Shown here: piece by piece, positions 1 to 8,254 of the stretch
How the letters are laid out: the number at the start of each line of letters is the position of its first letter
Position numbering within the stretch: the first letter of the stretch is position 1
Assembly (NCBI RefSeq): GCF_035593985.1
Contig: NZ_CP141587.1
Coordinates: forward strand, 1,796,001-1,860,000
Source of the DNA: Sphingomonas sp. LY29
Lineage (GTDB): Bacteria > Pseudomonadota > Alphaproteobacteria > Sphingomonadales > Sphingomonadaceae
Direction: 5' to 3'
DNA: 64,000 bases
The notes under the pieces: generated by a model
What the model was told of the DNA's origin: nothing
Databases searched by the model: none
Seen by the model: only the letters and a program-made list of their open reading frames with translations
Program-made: the position numbers and the translations under genes

Positions 1-2
1 CG

Positions 3-284
3 CTTGGGCGTTGGCCGCGGCCGGAGGAAACGCAGCCGATCAGCTTCGCGCGCGCCGACGCACCGCCGATGCTGCTGGGGCACGGTACCGCCGACACGGT
101 CGTGCGCCCCTATAACAGCCAGAAGCTCGCCGACCGCCTTCGTCGCCTCGGCGCGCCGGTCGATTTGCGGCTGTATCCGGGCAAGAGCCACGTCGACACG
201 GTCAAGTCGTTGTCCCCGCTGTTTCGCGGGTCGACGCCCGCGCTGGCCGACAGCGTCGCCTTCCTCACCGCACACAGCCGCTAG
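3..284 (+). CDS. Alpha/beta hydrolase (esterase-like), C-terminal part only
   Basis: The gene runs in from before the window, so only about 93 C-terminal residues are visible. They read as the end of an alpha/beta hydrolase of the acetyl-esterase/BD-FAE type. LLGHGTADTVVRP is the strand-turn that carries the acidic residue of the catalytic triad (Asp of TADTVV), and YPGKSHVD carries the catalytic His. The nucleophilic Ser lies outside the window. An internal ATG at 69 would remove the first part of the conserved strand, so it is not the true start. The stop is 42 bases before the first hslV start codon. The substrate cannot be told from this fragment. Confidence 0.75.
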   Translation, partial: LGRWPRPEETQPISFARADAPPMLLGHGTADTVVRPYNSQKLADRLRRLGAPVDLRLYPGKSHVDTVKSLSPLFRGSTPALADSVAFLTAHSR

Positions 285-338
285 CTTGCGCCCCGCCGCC
301 GCCGCACCCACATCGCGCCCCTGAAGATGGGAGCAGGC

Positions 339-884
339 ATGGAAAGCTGGCACGGAACGACGATCCTGGGTGTCAAGGCGAACGGGCGCACCGTCATCGC
401 CGGCGACGGCCAGGTCAGCATGGGCAATACGGTGATGAAGCCCAATGCCAAGAAGGTCCGCCGGCTCGGTGCCGAGGGCGCGGTGATCGGCGGATTCGCC
501 GGCGCGACCGCCGATGCCTTCACCCTGTTCGAACGGCTGGAAAAGAAGCTTGAGGCGCATCGCGGCCAGCTGCTCCGCGCAGCGGTCGAACTCGCCAAGG
601 ACTGGCGCACCGACAAATATCTTCGCAATTTGGAGGCGATGATGATCGTCGCCGATGCCGAGACGTTGCTCATCCTGACCGGCAACGGCGACGTGCTCGA
701 GCCCGAGGGTGGGATCGCCGCGATCGGGTCGGGCGGCAACTACGCCCTCGCTGCGGCCAAGGCGCTATCGGACTATGAACCCGACCCGGAAAAGCTCGCT
801 CGCCGCGCCATGGCAATCGCCGCCGAGGTGTGCGTGTTCACCAACGACCGGTTGACCGTCGAAACGGTTGAGAGCGCCAACTAA
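339..884 (+). CDS. hslV: ATP-dependent protease proteolytic subunit HslV (ClpQ)
   Basis: HslV is the threonine peptidase ring of the HslUV (ClpYQ) protease, which degrades misfolded and regulatory proteins in the cytoplasm. The product is about 181 residues, normal for the family. It matches the whole HslV pattern: catalytic TTI near the N-terminus (Thr7 after a short propeptide), [44 protein letters not shown] and [10 protein letters not shown]. An in-frame ATG at 327 is possible. The ATG at 339 is preferred because GGAG lies 6 nt before it and it gives a short propeptide, as is usual in alphaproteobacteria. The partner gene hslU is not directly next to it: an oxidase gene separates them. 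Confidence 0.95.
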   Translation: MESWHGTTILGVKANGRTVIAGDGQVSMGNTVMKPNAKKVRRLGAEGAVIGGFAGATADAFTLFERLEKKLEAHRGQLLRAAVELAKDWRTDKYLRNLEAMMIVADAETLLILTGNGDVLEPEGGIAAIGSGGNYALAAAKALSDYEPDPEKLARRAMAIAAEVCVFTNDRLTVETVESAN

Positions 885-903
885 GACGCGCTAGCGTGGC
901 GGC

Positions 904-1992
904 ATGCTGATCGATCGCCGCTCAATGTTGATAGGTTCGGGCGCGGTGGCGCTTACCGGCTGCGCGACCGTCACGCCGGAGCCTGGCTGTTCACCGCTGC
1001 GGCCGGTGACCGTCGATGAAGGAAGGATCATCCGCACCGTCGCGGGGCTGCGTCCCTATCGCGCGGCGGGCTTCGTCGTCCGGCGCGAGGCGCTCGGCGA
1101 CAAGGCGCTGGTTCACAACTACGGGCATGGCGGCGCGGGAATTACGCTCAGCTGGGGAAGCTCGCGGCTCGCGGCCGACCTCGGTCTTCCCGGTCATTCG
1201 GGACCGGTCGCGGTGATTGGCAGCGGTGTGATGGGCCTGACGACCGCGCGGTTGGTGCAGGAAGCCGGCTTTCCTGTGCGGCTCTACACGGCGGCCCTTC
1301 CGCCGCAGACCACCTCGGCCGTCGCCGGCGGGCAAGTTTCGCCGTTCGGCCACTTTCGCGAAAACATGGTGACGCCGGCGTGGATGGCGCAATTTCAGGC
1401 AGCGATGGCCTATAGCTGGACGCGGTTCCAGTCGCTGGTCGGAGATCGCTACGGAATTCGCTGGCTGCCGACCTACGAGCAATCGCGCAACGCCGCGTTC
1501 GCCGACGATTGGCTCAACCAATATCATGCAAACGCCCGTCAATTGCGCCGCGACGAACATCCTTTTCCGGTCGAGCATATCGTGCGGTTTGACACGATGT
1601 ACGTCGAGACGCCCCGCTTCATGGCGTGGCTGAGCGATGAGGTGCTGCGGGCCGGCGGGAGCATCCGAATCCGCAAGTTCGAAACGCTCGCCGACATTGC
1701 AGCGCTAGAGGAAAAGCTGGTTTTCAACTGCACCGGGATCGGAGCGCGAACGCTTGTCGGCGACGACATGCTGACGCCGGTGCGCGGTCAATTGGCGGTG
1801 CTCCAGCCACAGCATGACGTGCGCTACGCCTTCACCGGCGATGCCGGCTACATGTTCCCGCGGGGCGACGGCATCCTGCTCGGAGGGACCTACGAGCGCG
1901 GCGAAGAGGATGCCACTCCACAGCCCTCCGACATTGCGCGCATCCTCGCCTCCCACCGCCGGCTGTTCGACGGATTTCGCTGCACCGCTTGA
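904..1992 (+). CDS. D-amino-acid-oxidase-like FAD protein with circularly permuted order, predicted exported lipoprotein
   Basis: A 362-residue flavoprotein of the DAO family. The N-terminus has a twin-arginine-like [10 protein letters not shown] stretch and a lipobox-like LTGC (Cys20), which suggests export and lipid anchoring. The odd point is domain order. GLRPYR (48-53) and [15 protein letters not shown] (71-85), which end ordinary D-amino-acid oxidases, come first here. The FAD Rossmann motif [10 protein letters not shown] (102-111) follows, then [10 protein letters not shown] (140-149), [15 protein letters not shown] and LGGTYERGE, and the protein stops where the GLRPxR segment would normally begin. 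All core motifs are kept, so an active flavin oxidase is plausible. The gene lies 19 nt after hslV and 31 nt before hslU. The substrate is unknown; D-amino acids or related amines are an inference from the family. Confidence 0.85.
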   Translation: MLIDRRSMLIGSGAVALTGCATVTPEPGCSPLRPVTVDEGRIIRTVAGLRPYRAAGFVVRREALGDKALVHNYGHGGAGITLSWGSSRLAADLGLPGHSGPVAVIGSGVMGLTTARLVQEAGFPVRLYTAALPPQTTSAVAGGQVSPFGHFRENMVTPAWMAQFQAAMAYSWTRFQSLVGDRYGIRWLPTYEQSRNAAFADDWLNQYHANARQLRRDEHPFPVEHIVRFDTMYVETPRFMAWLSDEVLRAGGSIRIRKFETLADIAALEEKLVFNCTGIGARTLVGDDMLTPVRGQLAVLQPQHDVRYAFTGDAGYMFPRGDGILLGGTYERGEEDATPQPSDIARILASHRRLFDGFRCTA

Positions 1993-2023
1993 TAAAGCCG
2001 GGGCGCGCCTCATCTACGACCCC

Positions 2024-3325
2024 ATGAATGACAATCTTACCCCGAAGGCGATCGTCGCCGCGTTGGACGAGCATATCGTCGGCCAGTCCGAAGCCAAGAA
2101 GGCGGTCGCGGTCGCGCTTCGCAATCGCTGGCGCCGCCAGCGTCTCGGCGCCGAACTTCGCGAGGAGGTGACGCCCAAGAACATCCTGATGATCGGGCCG
2201 ACCGGCTGCGGCAAGACCGAGATCGCGCGGCGGTTGGCGAAGCTTGCCGATGCGCCGTTCGTGAAGGTCGAGGCGACCAAGTTCACCGAGGTCGGTTACG
2301 TCGGCCGCGACGTCGAGCAGATCGGACGCGACCTGGTCGAGGAAGCCGTCCGGCTGGAGCGCGAGCGCCGCCGCGAAAAGGTGCGCAAGGCGTCCGAGGA
2401 CGCGGCGATGGAGCGGCTGCTCGACTCGCTTACCGGCAAGGGATCGAGCGAGGCGACCCGCGCCAGCTTCCGCGCGCGCCACGCCGACGGAAGCCTAGAC
2501 ACCGCCGAGGTCGAGATCGAGGTCAGCGATGCCCCCGCGATGCCGTTCGACATTCCGGGGCAGGGCGGGGTCGGCATGATCAACCTCAGCGACATGATGT
2601 CGAAGGCAATGGGCGGCGCGCCCAAGAAGCGGCGCAAGCTCAAGGTGCCCGATGCCTTTGCAAAGCTGGTCGAGGAAGAAGCCGACAAGCGCGTCGACGC
2701 CGACGACGTGACCCGCGTCGCGCTGGCGGATGCCGAGGCGAACGGGATCGTCTTCCTCGACGAGATCGACAAGATCGCGGTCAGCGAAGCGCGCACTGGC
2801 GGGTCGGTCAGCCGCGAAGGCGTCCAGCGCGACCTGCTGCCGCTCATTGAAGGAACGACCGTCGCGACCAAGTACGGCCCGATCAAGACCGACCATATCC
2901 TGTTCATCGCCAGCGGCGCGTTTCATGTCGCCAAGCCCGCCGACCTGTTGCCCGAGCTTCAGGGCCGCCTGCCGATCCGCGTCGAGCTGGCCGCGCTGAC
3001 GCAGGAGGATTTCGTTCGGATCCTGTCGGCCACGCGCGCCAGCCTGACCGAACAATATCGCGCCCTGCTCGCGACCGAGGAGGTCAGCATCAGCTTCGCC
3101 GACGATGGCATCGCGGCGCTCGCGCGGATCGCGGCAGAAGTGAACGACAGCCTCGAGAATATCGGGGCGCGGCGCCTGTCGACGGTGATGGAAAAGCTGC
3201 TCGAGGAAATCAGCTTCACCGCCGAGGATCGCAAGGGCGAATCGCTGGTAATTGACGCCGCGTTCGTCGAGGCGCAGCTGGCCGGAATCGCGCGCGATAC
3301 CGACCTGTCGCGCTACGTTCTCTGA
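2024..3325 (+). CDS. hslU: HslU (ClpY) ATPase subunit of the HslUV protease
   Basis: HslU is the AAA+ unfoldase that feeds substrates to HslV. The protein has 433 residues, the usual length. It has the start motif [17 protein letters not shown], Walker [10 protein letters not shown] near residue 60, the family-specific intermediate domain (roughly 110-240), Walker [11 protein letters not shown], a sensor region ending in [11 protein letters not shown], and the typical C-terminus [16 protein letters not shown] (here [12 protein letters not shown]) that docks into HslV. The reading frame is open far upstream, into the oxidase gene, but the ATG at 2024 gives the conserved N-terminus [10 protein letters not shown]. 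No strong ribosome binding site is visible before it. The last 13 bases overlap the convergent DUF2459 gene. Confidence 0.97.
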   Translation: MNDNLTPKAIVAALDEHIVGQSEAKKAVAVALRNRWRRQRLGAELREEVTPKNILMIGPTGCGKTEIARRLAKLADAPFVKVEATKFTEVGYVGRDVEQIGRDLVEEAVRLERERRREKVRKASEDAAMERLLDSLTGKGSSEATRASFRARHADGSLDTAEVEIEVSDAPAMPFDIPGQGGVGMINLSDMMSKAMGGAPKKRRKLKVPDAFAKLVEEEADKRVDADDVTRVALADAEANGIVFLDEIDKIAVSEARTGGSVSREGVQRDLLPLIEGTTVATKYGPIKTDHILFIASGAFHVAKPADLLPELQGRLPIRVELAALTQEDFVRILSATRASLTEQYRALLATEEVSISFADDGIAALARIAAEVNDSLENIGARRLSTVMEKLLEEISFTAEDRKGESLVIDAAFVEAQLAGIARDTDLSRYVL

Positions 3326-4023
3326 TCGGTTGGTGCTGCCTCGCGGTAGCGCCAAGTCAGTCCCTGAACGAAGGGTGCCCATGAAGGCGCTTCGACGCCC
3401 GCGAGCCGGAGGCGGCTGGCGACCCACTGGTTGCACGTGTCGATCGCGTTCGCCTTGCCGACGCCCTGGTAGAAGGCGTCGCGCGGGCCGTAGCCGGGAT
3501 GATCGATGCGGATCGGACGGCCCTTGTCGTCGAGCGTGAAGCCCGCGCGGATCGCCGCCCACAAGCGGCGATATTGCGCGGGGGTCAGCCGGATCGCGCG
3601 CGCGGCGTAAGTGGGATCGGCGACCCATTCGACGTGCATCACCCGTTCGCCGCCGGTCGTCGCCGCCCAGATCGTGCGCGGGCTGATGTCGCCCCACGTC
3701 GGCGTTTCCAGATAGACGCGCCGTTCGCCCGCCCCGAACGCGACCCAACGCGCGTCCGGCGGCACGTCGGCGAAGTCACGGCGCGGCACCAGCGGCCGCC
3801 AGTCGAGGCCTTGGGCACTGGCAGGCAAAATCAGGTCGGCGTGAACGCCATTGCTGGCGAGGTAGATGGTGATCCCGTCCTTGGGCTCTTCCCAGTCGCG
3901 GTTGACCGGCACGACCGCGCCGACAAGCGCGGCAAGCAGGTAGAGCGCAGGGATCGCGGCCACCGCGAGCAGAAAGATGCGAAGGCTGGGCTTACGGCGG
4001 GATCGGCGACGACGGCGGGGCAT
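3313..4023 (-). CDS. DUF2459 (TIGR02117) membrane-anchored protein
   Basis: A 236-residue protein of the DUF2459/TIGR02117 family, whose function is not known. It has a very basic N-terminus ([12 protein letters not shown]), one membrane segment at about residues 15-38, and then a periplasmic domain. Conserved-looking pieces are [12 protein letters not shown], the aromatic [22 protein letters not shown] and the Cys-containing [14 protein letters not shown] conserved His near the front and a Cys/Asn pair near the end hint at a papain-like hydrolase fold, but this is inference. It is convergent with hslU and overlaps its last 13 bases. It is probably transcribed alone, starting close to the tRNA-Pro gene. 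Confidence 0.75.
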   Translation of the reverse strand: MPRRRRRSRRKPSLRIFLLAVAAIPALYLLAALVGAVVPVNRDWEEPKDGITIYLASNGVHADLILPASAQGLDWRPLVPRRDFADVPPDARWVAFGAGERRVYLETPTWGDISPRTIWAATTGGERVMHVEWVADPTYAARAIRLTPAQYRRLWAAIRAGFTLDDKGRPIRIDHPGYGPRDAFYQGVGKANAIDTCNQWVASRLRLAGVEAPSWAPFVQGLTWRYREAAPTDQRT

Positions 4024-4192
4024 GGTGCGGTGATGGCAGAGAGCGGCGCGAAGCGAAAAAGAAAAGCGCCTGCCTCCTAGCCGCCGGCATCAACGACACA
4101 CCACGGCGTGGCTTGTCGTCGTGCTTCTCCGGCGGCGAGAACTCGCGGCGCAATCGCCGCGGTCCGCCGATGCCGGGATCGAGCAGAGAAAA

Positions 4193-4269
4193 TGGTCGGG
4201 GCGACAGGATTCGAACCTGCGACCCCCACACCCCCAGTGTGATGCGCTACCAGGCTGCGCTACGCCCCG
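4193..4269 (-). tRNA. tRNA-Pro, anticodon GGG
   Basis: A complete 77-nt tRNA read on the minus strand. The 7-bp acceptor stem (CGGGGCG with CGCCCCG) runs over 4263-4269 and 4197-4203, the discriminator is A, and CCA is encoded at 4193-4195. The D arm contains AGCCTGGTA, the anticodon loop is CTGGGGG with GGG at plus positions 4233-4235, and the T arm is CAGG-TTCGAAT-CCTG. The GGG anticodon decodes CCC proline codons, which are frequent in this GC-rich sequence. Confidence 0.97.
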
Positions 4270-4433
4270 ACCGAGTCCCACGCAGTCGCGTGGAAGTGCG
4301 GGCGCTCTAGTCGGGCACTCGCCGCTTGGCAAGGCGGCGCGCTTTGCAACGACGGTTGCAGCGTGATAGGCGGCCCGCCATATCCTGTGCGCCTGCCTTC
4401 GCGCGCCCTTAGCCAAGAGTGTCCATCACGATC

Positions 4434-4763
4434 ATGAACAGCGCTTTCCTCATCGCCGCCGCCGCTCCGTCCGGTGGCGCAAGCTTCATCATCCAGACGA
4501 TCCCGCTCGTCCTGGTCTTCGTGATCTTCTATTTCCTGATGATCCGCCCGCAGCAGAAGCGGATGCGTGACCATCAGTCGGCCATCATGGCGGTCAAGAA
4601 GGGCGACCGCGTCGTCACCGGCGGCGGGCTGATCGGCAAGGTCACCAAGGTCGGCGACACCGAGGTCGAGGTCGAGCTGGCGCAGGGCCTGCGGGTCCAG
4701 GCCGTCAAGTCGACCCTCAGCTCGGTTGGCAACGCCGCCGCGACGAAGCCGGCAAACGACTGA
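4434..4763 (+). CDS. yajC: Preprotein translocase subunit YajC
   Basis: A small inner-membrane protein that associates with SecDF and the Sec translocase. With the ATG at 4434 it has 109 residues, close to the usual 110. One membrane helix (about residues 20-40, PLVLVFVIFYFLMI) is followed by the family signature RPQQKRMRDHQ and the cytoplasmic motif KKGDRVVTGGGLIGKV. A GTG at 4419 would add five residues; neither start has a clear ribosome binding site. The stop TGA overlaps the secD ATG by one base (TGATG), so yajC-secD-secF form one unit. The promoter probably lies in the about 160 bases between the tRNA gene and yajC. Confidence 0.93.
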   Translation: MNSAFLIAAAAPSGGASFIIQTIPLVLVFVIFYFLMIRPQQKRMRDHQSAIMAVKKGDRVVTGGGLIGKVTKVGDTEVEVELAQGLRVQAVKSTLSSVGNAAATKPAND

Positions 4764-6355
4764 TGCTCGATTTCCCCAAGTGGAAGGTCTGGGCCGTCAG
4801 CCTGGCGATCCTGCTCGGAATCGTGTTGGCCGTTCCCAGCCTGTTTCCCAAGGCAACCGTCGAAGCGTGGCCCAGCTGGGCGCCGAAGGCACAGATCAAC
4901 TTGGGGCTCGACATCGCCGGCGGAAGCCAACTGTTGCTCGAAGCCGATGTCGCCGACGCCGCCAAGCAGCGGCTGGCGGCAATGGAAGACCAGGTCACCA
5001 CCGAACTTCGTCGCGGCGAACCGCGAATCCAGATCGGCGACGTGTCGACCAGCGGCGGGCGCCTCAGCTTCGTCGTTCGCGATCCGACCCAGCTCGACAT
5101 GGCGTTCGAGCGGATGCGCACGCTGACCCAGCCGGTCGGCCTGACCGGCGCGCGTGACTGGGAAGTCAGCACGGTCGACGGCAATCGCATCGTCCTGACT
5201 CCGACCGCGAGCGGCGCGGAGACGGCGCTGCGCAACTCGCTGACCGTCGCGCGCGACGTCGTTCGCCGCCGCATCGATCCGGGCGGGACCAAGGAAATCA
5301 CCGTTATCAACCAGGGCGCGCGGCGAATCTTCGTCCAGGTCCCGGGCGTCGAGGATCCCGAGGCGCTGAAGGCGTTGATCGGGCAGACCGCGCGCCTCGA
5401 ATTCAAGCTGGTCGCGCTCGACGCCGACCCGGCGCAGGTCGCCGCGGGCCGCGCTCCTCCGGGGGCGCAGATACTGCAGATGGCCGACGGCACCGGCCCG
5501 ATCGCGGTCCAGCGCCGCGTGATGGTTTCGGGTGAGCAACTGGTCGACGCCAAGCAGAGTTTCGACCAGGACGGCCGCCCGGTCGTTAGCATCACCTTCA
5601 ACGCCGCCGGCGCTCGCCGCTTCGGCCGGGTGACTCAGGAGAATGTGCAGAAGCCATTCGCGATCATCCTCGATGACAAGGTGCTGTCGGCGCCGAACAT
5701 CAACGAGCCGATCCTCGGTGGGCAGGCGCAAATTAGTGGTAACTTCACCGTCGAAAGCGCCAATGCGCTCGCGGTCAGCCTTGCCTCGGGCAAGCTGCCG
5801 GTGAAGCTGAACGTGATCGAGGAACGCACCGTCAGCGCCGAGCTTGGTGCCGATTCGATCGAGGCGGGCACCATCGCGTCGGTGTTCGCGACGCTTGCGG
5901 TGATCGGCCTGATGATCGTCACCTATGGCCGCTTCGGCGTCTACGCGAGCCTCGCGCTGCTGGTGAACGCATTCCTGATCTTGGCGGTCATGGCGCTGTT
6001 CAACGCGACGCTGACGCTGCCGGGTATTGCCGGCTTCGTCCTGACGATCGGTGCGGCGGTCGACGCCAACGTGCTGATCAACGAGCGCATTCGCGAGGAA
6101 TTGAGACGAGGGCGCAAGATGCTCGACGCGCTCGAGACCGGCTACAAGGAAGCCTCGACCGCGATTTTCGACGCCAACATCACCAACACCATCGCCGCGG
6201 CGCTGATGCTCTTCTTCGGCTCGGGCCCGATCCGCGGGTTCGCGGTCGTGCTGCTGATCGGCATTATCACGTCGGTGTTCACCGCGGTCAATTTCACGCG
6301 CATGCTCGTGTCGCTCTGGGTCAAGTCCAAGCGTCCGCGCACGATCAATATCTGA
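4763..6355 (+). CDS. secD: Protein translocase subunit SecD
   Basis: SecD works with SecF and YajC to pull exported proteins across the inner membrane using the proton gradient. The protein has 530 residues, in the normal range. It has an N-terminal membrane helix (about 7-25), the conserved LGLDIAGGSQLLLEAD just after it, a large periplasmic part with the P1 head region, and five membrane helices in the C-terminal third. These include the signature GFVLTIGAAVDANVLINERIRE (split here as GIAGFVLTIGAAVDANV and LINERIREEL). It starts one base inside the yajC stop codon and is followed 14 nt later by secF. Confidence 0.97.
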   Translation: MLDFPKWKVWAVSLAILLGIVLAVPSLFPKATVEAWPSWAPKAQINLGLDIAGGSQLLLEADVADAAKQRLAAMEDQVTTELRRGEPRIQIGDVSTSGGRLSFVVRDPTQLDMAFERMRTLTQPVGLTGARDWEVSTVDGNRIVLTPTASGAETALRNSLTVARDVVRRRIDPGGTKEITVINQGARRIFVQVPGVEDPEALKALIGQTARLEFKLVALDADPAQVAAGRAPPGAQILQMADGTGPIAVQRRVMVSGEQLVDAKQSFDQDGRPVVSITFNAAGARRFGRVTQENVQKPFAIILDDKVLSAPNINEPILGGQAQISGNFTVESANALAVSLASGKLPVKLNVIEERTVSAELGADSIEAGTIASVFATLAVIGLMIVTYGRFGVYASLALLVNAFLILAVMALFNATLTLPGIAGFVLTIGAAVDANVLINERIREELRRGRKMLDALETGYKEASTAIFDANITNTIAAALMLFFGSGPIRGFAVVLLIGIITSVFTAVNFTRMLVSLWVKSKRPRTINI

Positions 6356-6369
6356 CGGGACGAAGCGAC

Positions 6370-7320
6370 ATGAAACTCCTTAAGCTGGTCCCCGACAACA
6401 CCAACATCGACTTCATGCGGTGGCGGAACGTCGCGATGATCCTGTCGACGCTGCTGACGGTCGCAAGCCTGGTGCTGGTCGGCGTGCGCGGGCTCAACCT
6501 CGGCATCGATTTCGTCGGTGGGCAGGTCGTTCGCGCGACTTTCGCGCAGCCGGTCGACATCGAGGACCTGCGCGGCCGCATCGACGGCCTTGGCGTCGGC
6601 GAAGCGACGATCCAGGAATTCGGCAACGACCGGACCTACCAGATCCGCCTGCCGCGTCCCGAAGGGCCCGAGACCGCGTCGAACGAGATCGTCAGCAAGG
6701 TCCGCACTTTCCTGCCGCAGGAATATCCGGGCGCGGTCGTCAGCGCGGGCGAATCGGTTTCGGGCAAGGTCAGCGGCGAACTGGCGTGGGACGGCGCGCT
6801 CGCGATCACCTTCGCGATGATCGGGATCGCGCTCTACATCTGGTTCCGGTTCGAATGGCAATTCGGCGTCGGCGCACTGCTGACACTCTTCCACGACGTG
6901 TCGATGGTGCTCGGCTTCTTCTCGCTGACGCAGATGCAGGTCGACCTGAACATCGTCGCGGCGTTCCTCGCGATCGTCGGCTATTCGCTCAACGATACCG
7001 TCGTCATCTATGACCGTATCCGCGAGAATATGCGAAAATACCGCAAGATGGAGATTGTCGCGCTGCTCAACTTCTCGCTCAACGAGACGCTGAGCCGCAC
7101 GATCGTCACCTCGCTGTCGATCATGCTCGCGCTGGCGGTGCTGCTTGCACTCGGACCCGACGTGTTGTTCGGCCTGACGCTCGCGATCCTGCTCGGCACC
7201 TTCATCGGTACCTATTCGTCGATCTACGTGTCGGCGCCGGCGCTGGTGTGGCTGGGGCTGAAGCCCGACAGCTTCCTTCGTTCGGAAGACGAGGAAGCGG
7301 GCCTGGGCAATCCGGCCTGA
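6370..7320 (+). CDS. secF: Protein translocase subunit SecF
   Basis: SecF is the smaller partner of SecD. It has 316 residues. Visible features are the first membrane helix (about 18-36), the motif GLNLGIDFVGGQVV, a short periplasmic domain, and a five-helix C-terminal block with IVGYSLNDTVVIYDRIREN and LSRTIVTSLSIMLAL. These are the SecF counterparts of the SecD proton-path motifs. The gene is 14 nt after secD with GGGACGAAGCG just before the ATG. It ends the yajC-secD-secF operon; bamD starts 111 nt later and may have its own promoter. Confidence 0.97.
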   Translation: MKLLKLVPDNTNIDFMRWRNVAMILSTLLTVASLVLVGVRGLNLGIDFVGGQVVRATFAQPVDIEDLRGRIDGLGVGEATIQEFGNDRTYQIRLPRPEGPETASNEIVSKVRTFLPQEYPGAVVSAGESVSGKVSGELAWDGALAITFAMIGIALYIWFRFEWQFGVGALLTLFHDVSMVLGFFSLTQMQVDLNIVAAFLAIVGYSLNDTVVIYDRIRENMRKYRKMEIVALLNFSLNETLSRTIVTSLSIMLALAVLLALGPDVLFGLTLAILLGTFIGTYSSIYVSAPALVWLGLKPDSFLRSEDEEAGLGNPA

Positions 7321-7431
7321 CGATCATCGCGGGTTCAGCTTGGGCGCGCTTTGCTCACGGACCATCGAAACCATTGCGTGCGGACGATTGGCTGCTTGGC
7401 CTTCGCCCGCTCGCGCGCTAGGAACAGGATC

Positions 7432-8220
7432 ATGGTGAACAAGACCCGTCTCGCGGCGCTGCTGCTGCTGCCCGCCCTCGTCGTCACCGCCGGTTGCGCG
7501 CGCAATTCGGCCAAGGGCGACACTTCCTATGTCGCGCGCGACGTCAACACGCTCTACAGCCTGGCGAAGCAGCGGCTCGACCAGCAGAATTACGAGGTCG
7601 CGGCCAAGCTATTCGACGAGGTCGAGCGCCAGCATCCCTATTCGGTCTGGGCGCGCCGGGCGCAGCTGATGAGCGCCTTCAGCTATTACATGGCGGAGAA
7701 GTATCCCGACGCGATCAGTTCGTCGCAGCGCTTCCTGACGATCCATCCGGGCAACAAGGACGCGCCTTACGCCAACTATCTGGTGGCGATGAGCTATTAC
7801 CAGCAGATCGAGGACGTCAGCCGCGACCAGAAGATCACGCAGCAGGCTTCGGACAGCTTCAACGAGCTGATCCGCCGCTATCCGTCGAGCCGCTATGCCA
7901 ACGATGCGCGCCTGAAGCTCGACCTGATCAACGATCATCTTGCCGGCAAGGAAATGGAAGTCGGTCGCTTCTACCAGCGCTCGGGCAATTGGCTTGCCGC
8001 GGCGACGCGCTTCCGCGAAGTCGTCGACAAGTATCAGACCACCACCCACACGCCCGAAGCTCTGGAGCGGCTGGTCGAGACTTATCTCAACCTCGGTCTC
8101 CCCGACGAGGCACGCAAGTCGGCTGCGGTGCTCGGCGCCAACTACCCCGGCAGCAAGTGGTACCAGCGCAGCTACGACCTGATCCAGCGTCACGCCCCGG
8201 CGGCCGCGCCACAGGGTTGA
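7432..8220 (+). CDS. bamD: Outer membrane assembly lipoprotein BamD
   Basis: BamD is an essential lipoprotein of the BAM complex that inserts beta-barrel proteins in the outer membrane. It has 262 residues. The signal peptide ends in the lipobox VTAGC (Cys22). The rest is TPR-like helical repeats typical of BamD/ComL: LYSLAKQRLDQQNYEVAAKLFDEVE-type first repeat, then PDAISSSQRFLTIHPGN, the YYxQI segment SYYQQIEDVSRDQ, and FNELIRRYPSSRYANDA. The frame is open from 7351, but the ATG at 7432 is preceded by AGGAACAGGATC and starts a proper signal peptide. It precedes recN and ligA, an order common in alphaproteobacteria. Confidence 0.95.
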   Translation: MVNKTRLAALLLLPALVVTAGCARNSAKGDTSYVARDVNTLYSLAKQRLDQQNYEVAAKLFDEVERQHPYSVWARRAQLMSAFSYYMAEKYPDAISSSQRFLTIHPGNKDAPYANYLVAMSYYQQIEDVSRDQKITQQASDSFNELIRRYPSSRYANDARLKLDLINDHLAGKEMEVGRFYQRSGNWLAAATRFREVVDKYQTTTHTPEALERLVETYLNLGLPDEARKSAAVLGANYPGSKWYQRSYDLIQRHAPAAAPQG

Positions 8221-8254
8221 CCGCGCCGATCGCGCCAACGGGGGCCGCGCGCCG

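Noticed and set aside
285..326. A possible heat-shock (sigma-32) promoter before hslV, CTTGCG with CCCACAT 16 bases on
   Set aside because: Position would be sensible for hslVU, but the match to CTTGAAA/CCCCAT is loose and the region is a GC-rich run where such matches arise by chance.
4113..4366. Short open frames across the tRNA-Pro region, with a [15 protein letters not shown] protein
   Set aside because: This amino acid string is a well-known spurious translation of the strand opposite a tRNA gene. The tRNA itself explains the sequence.
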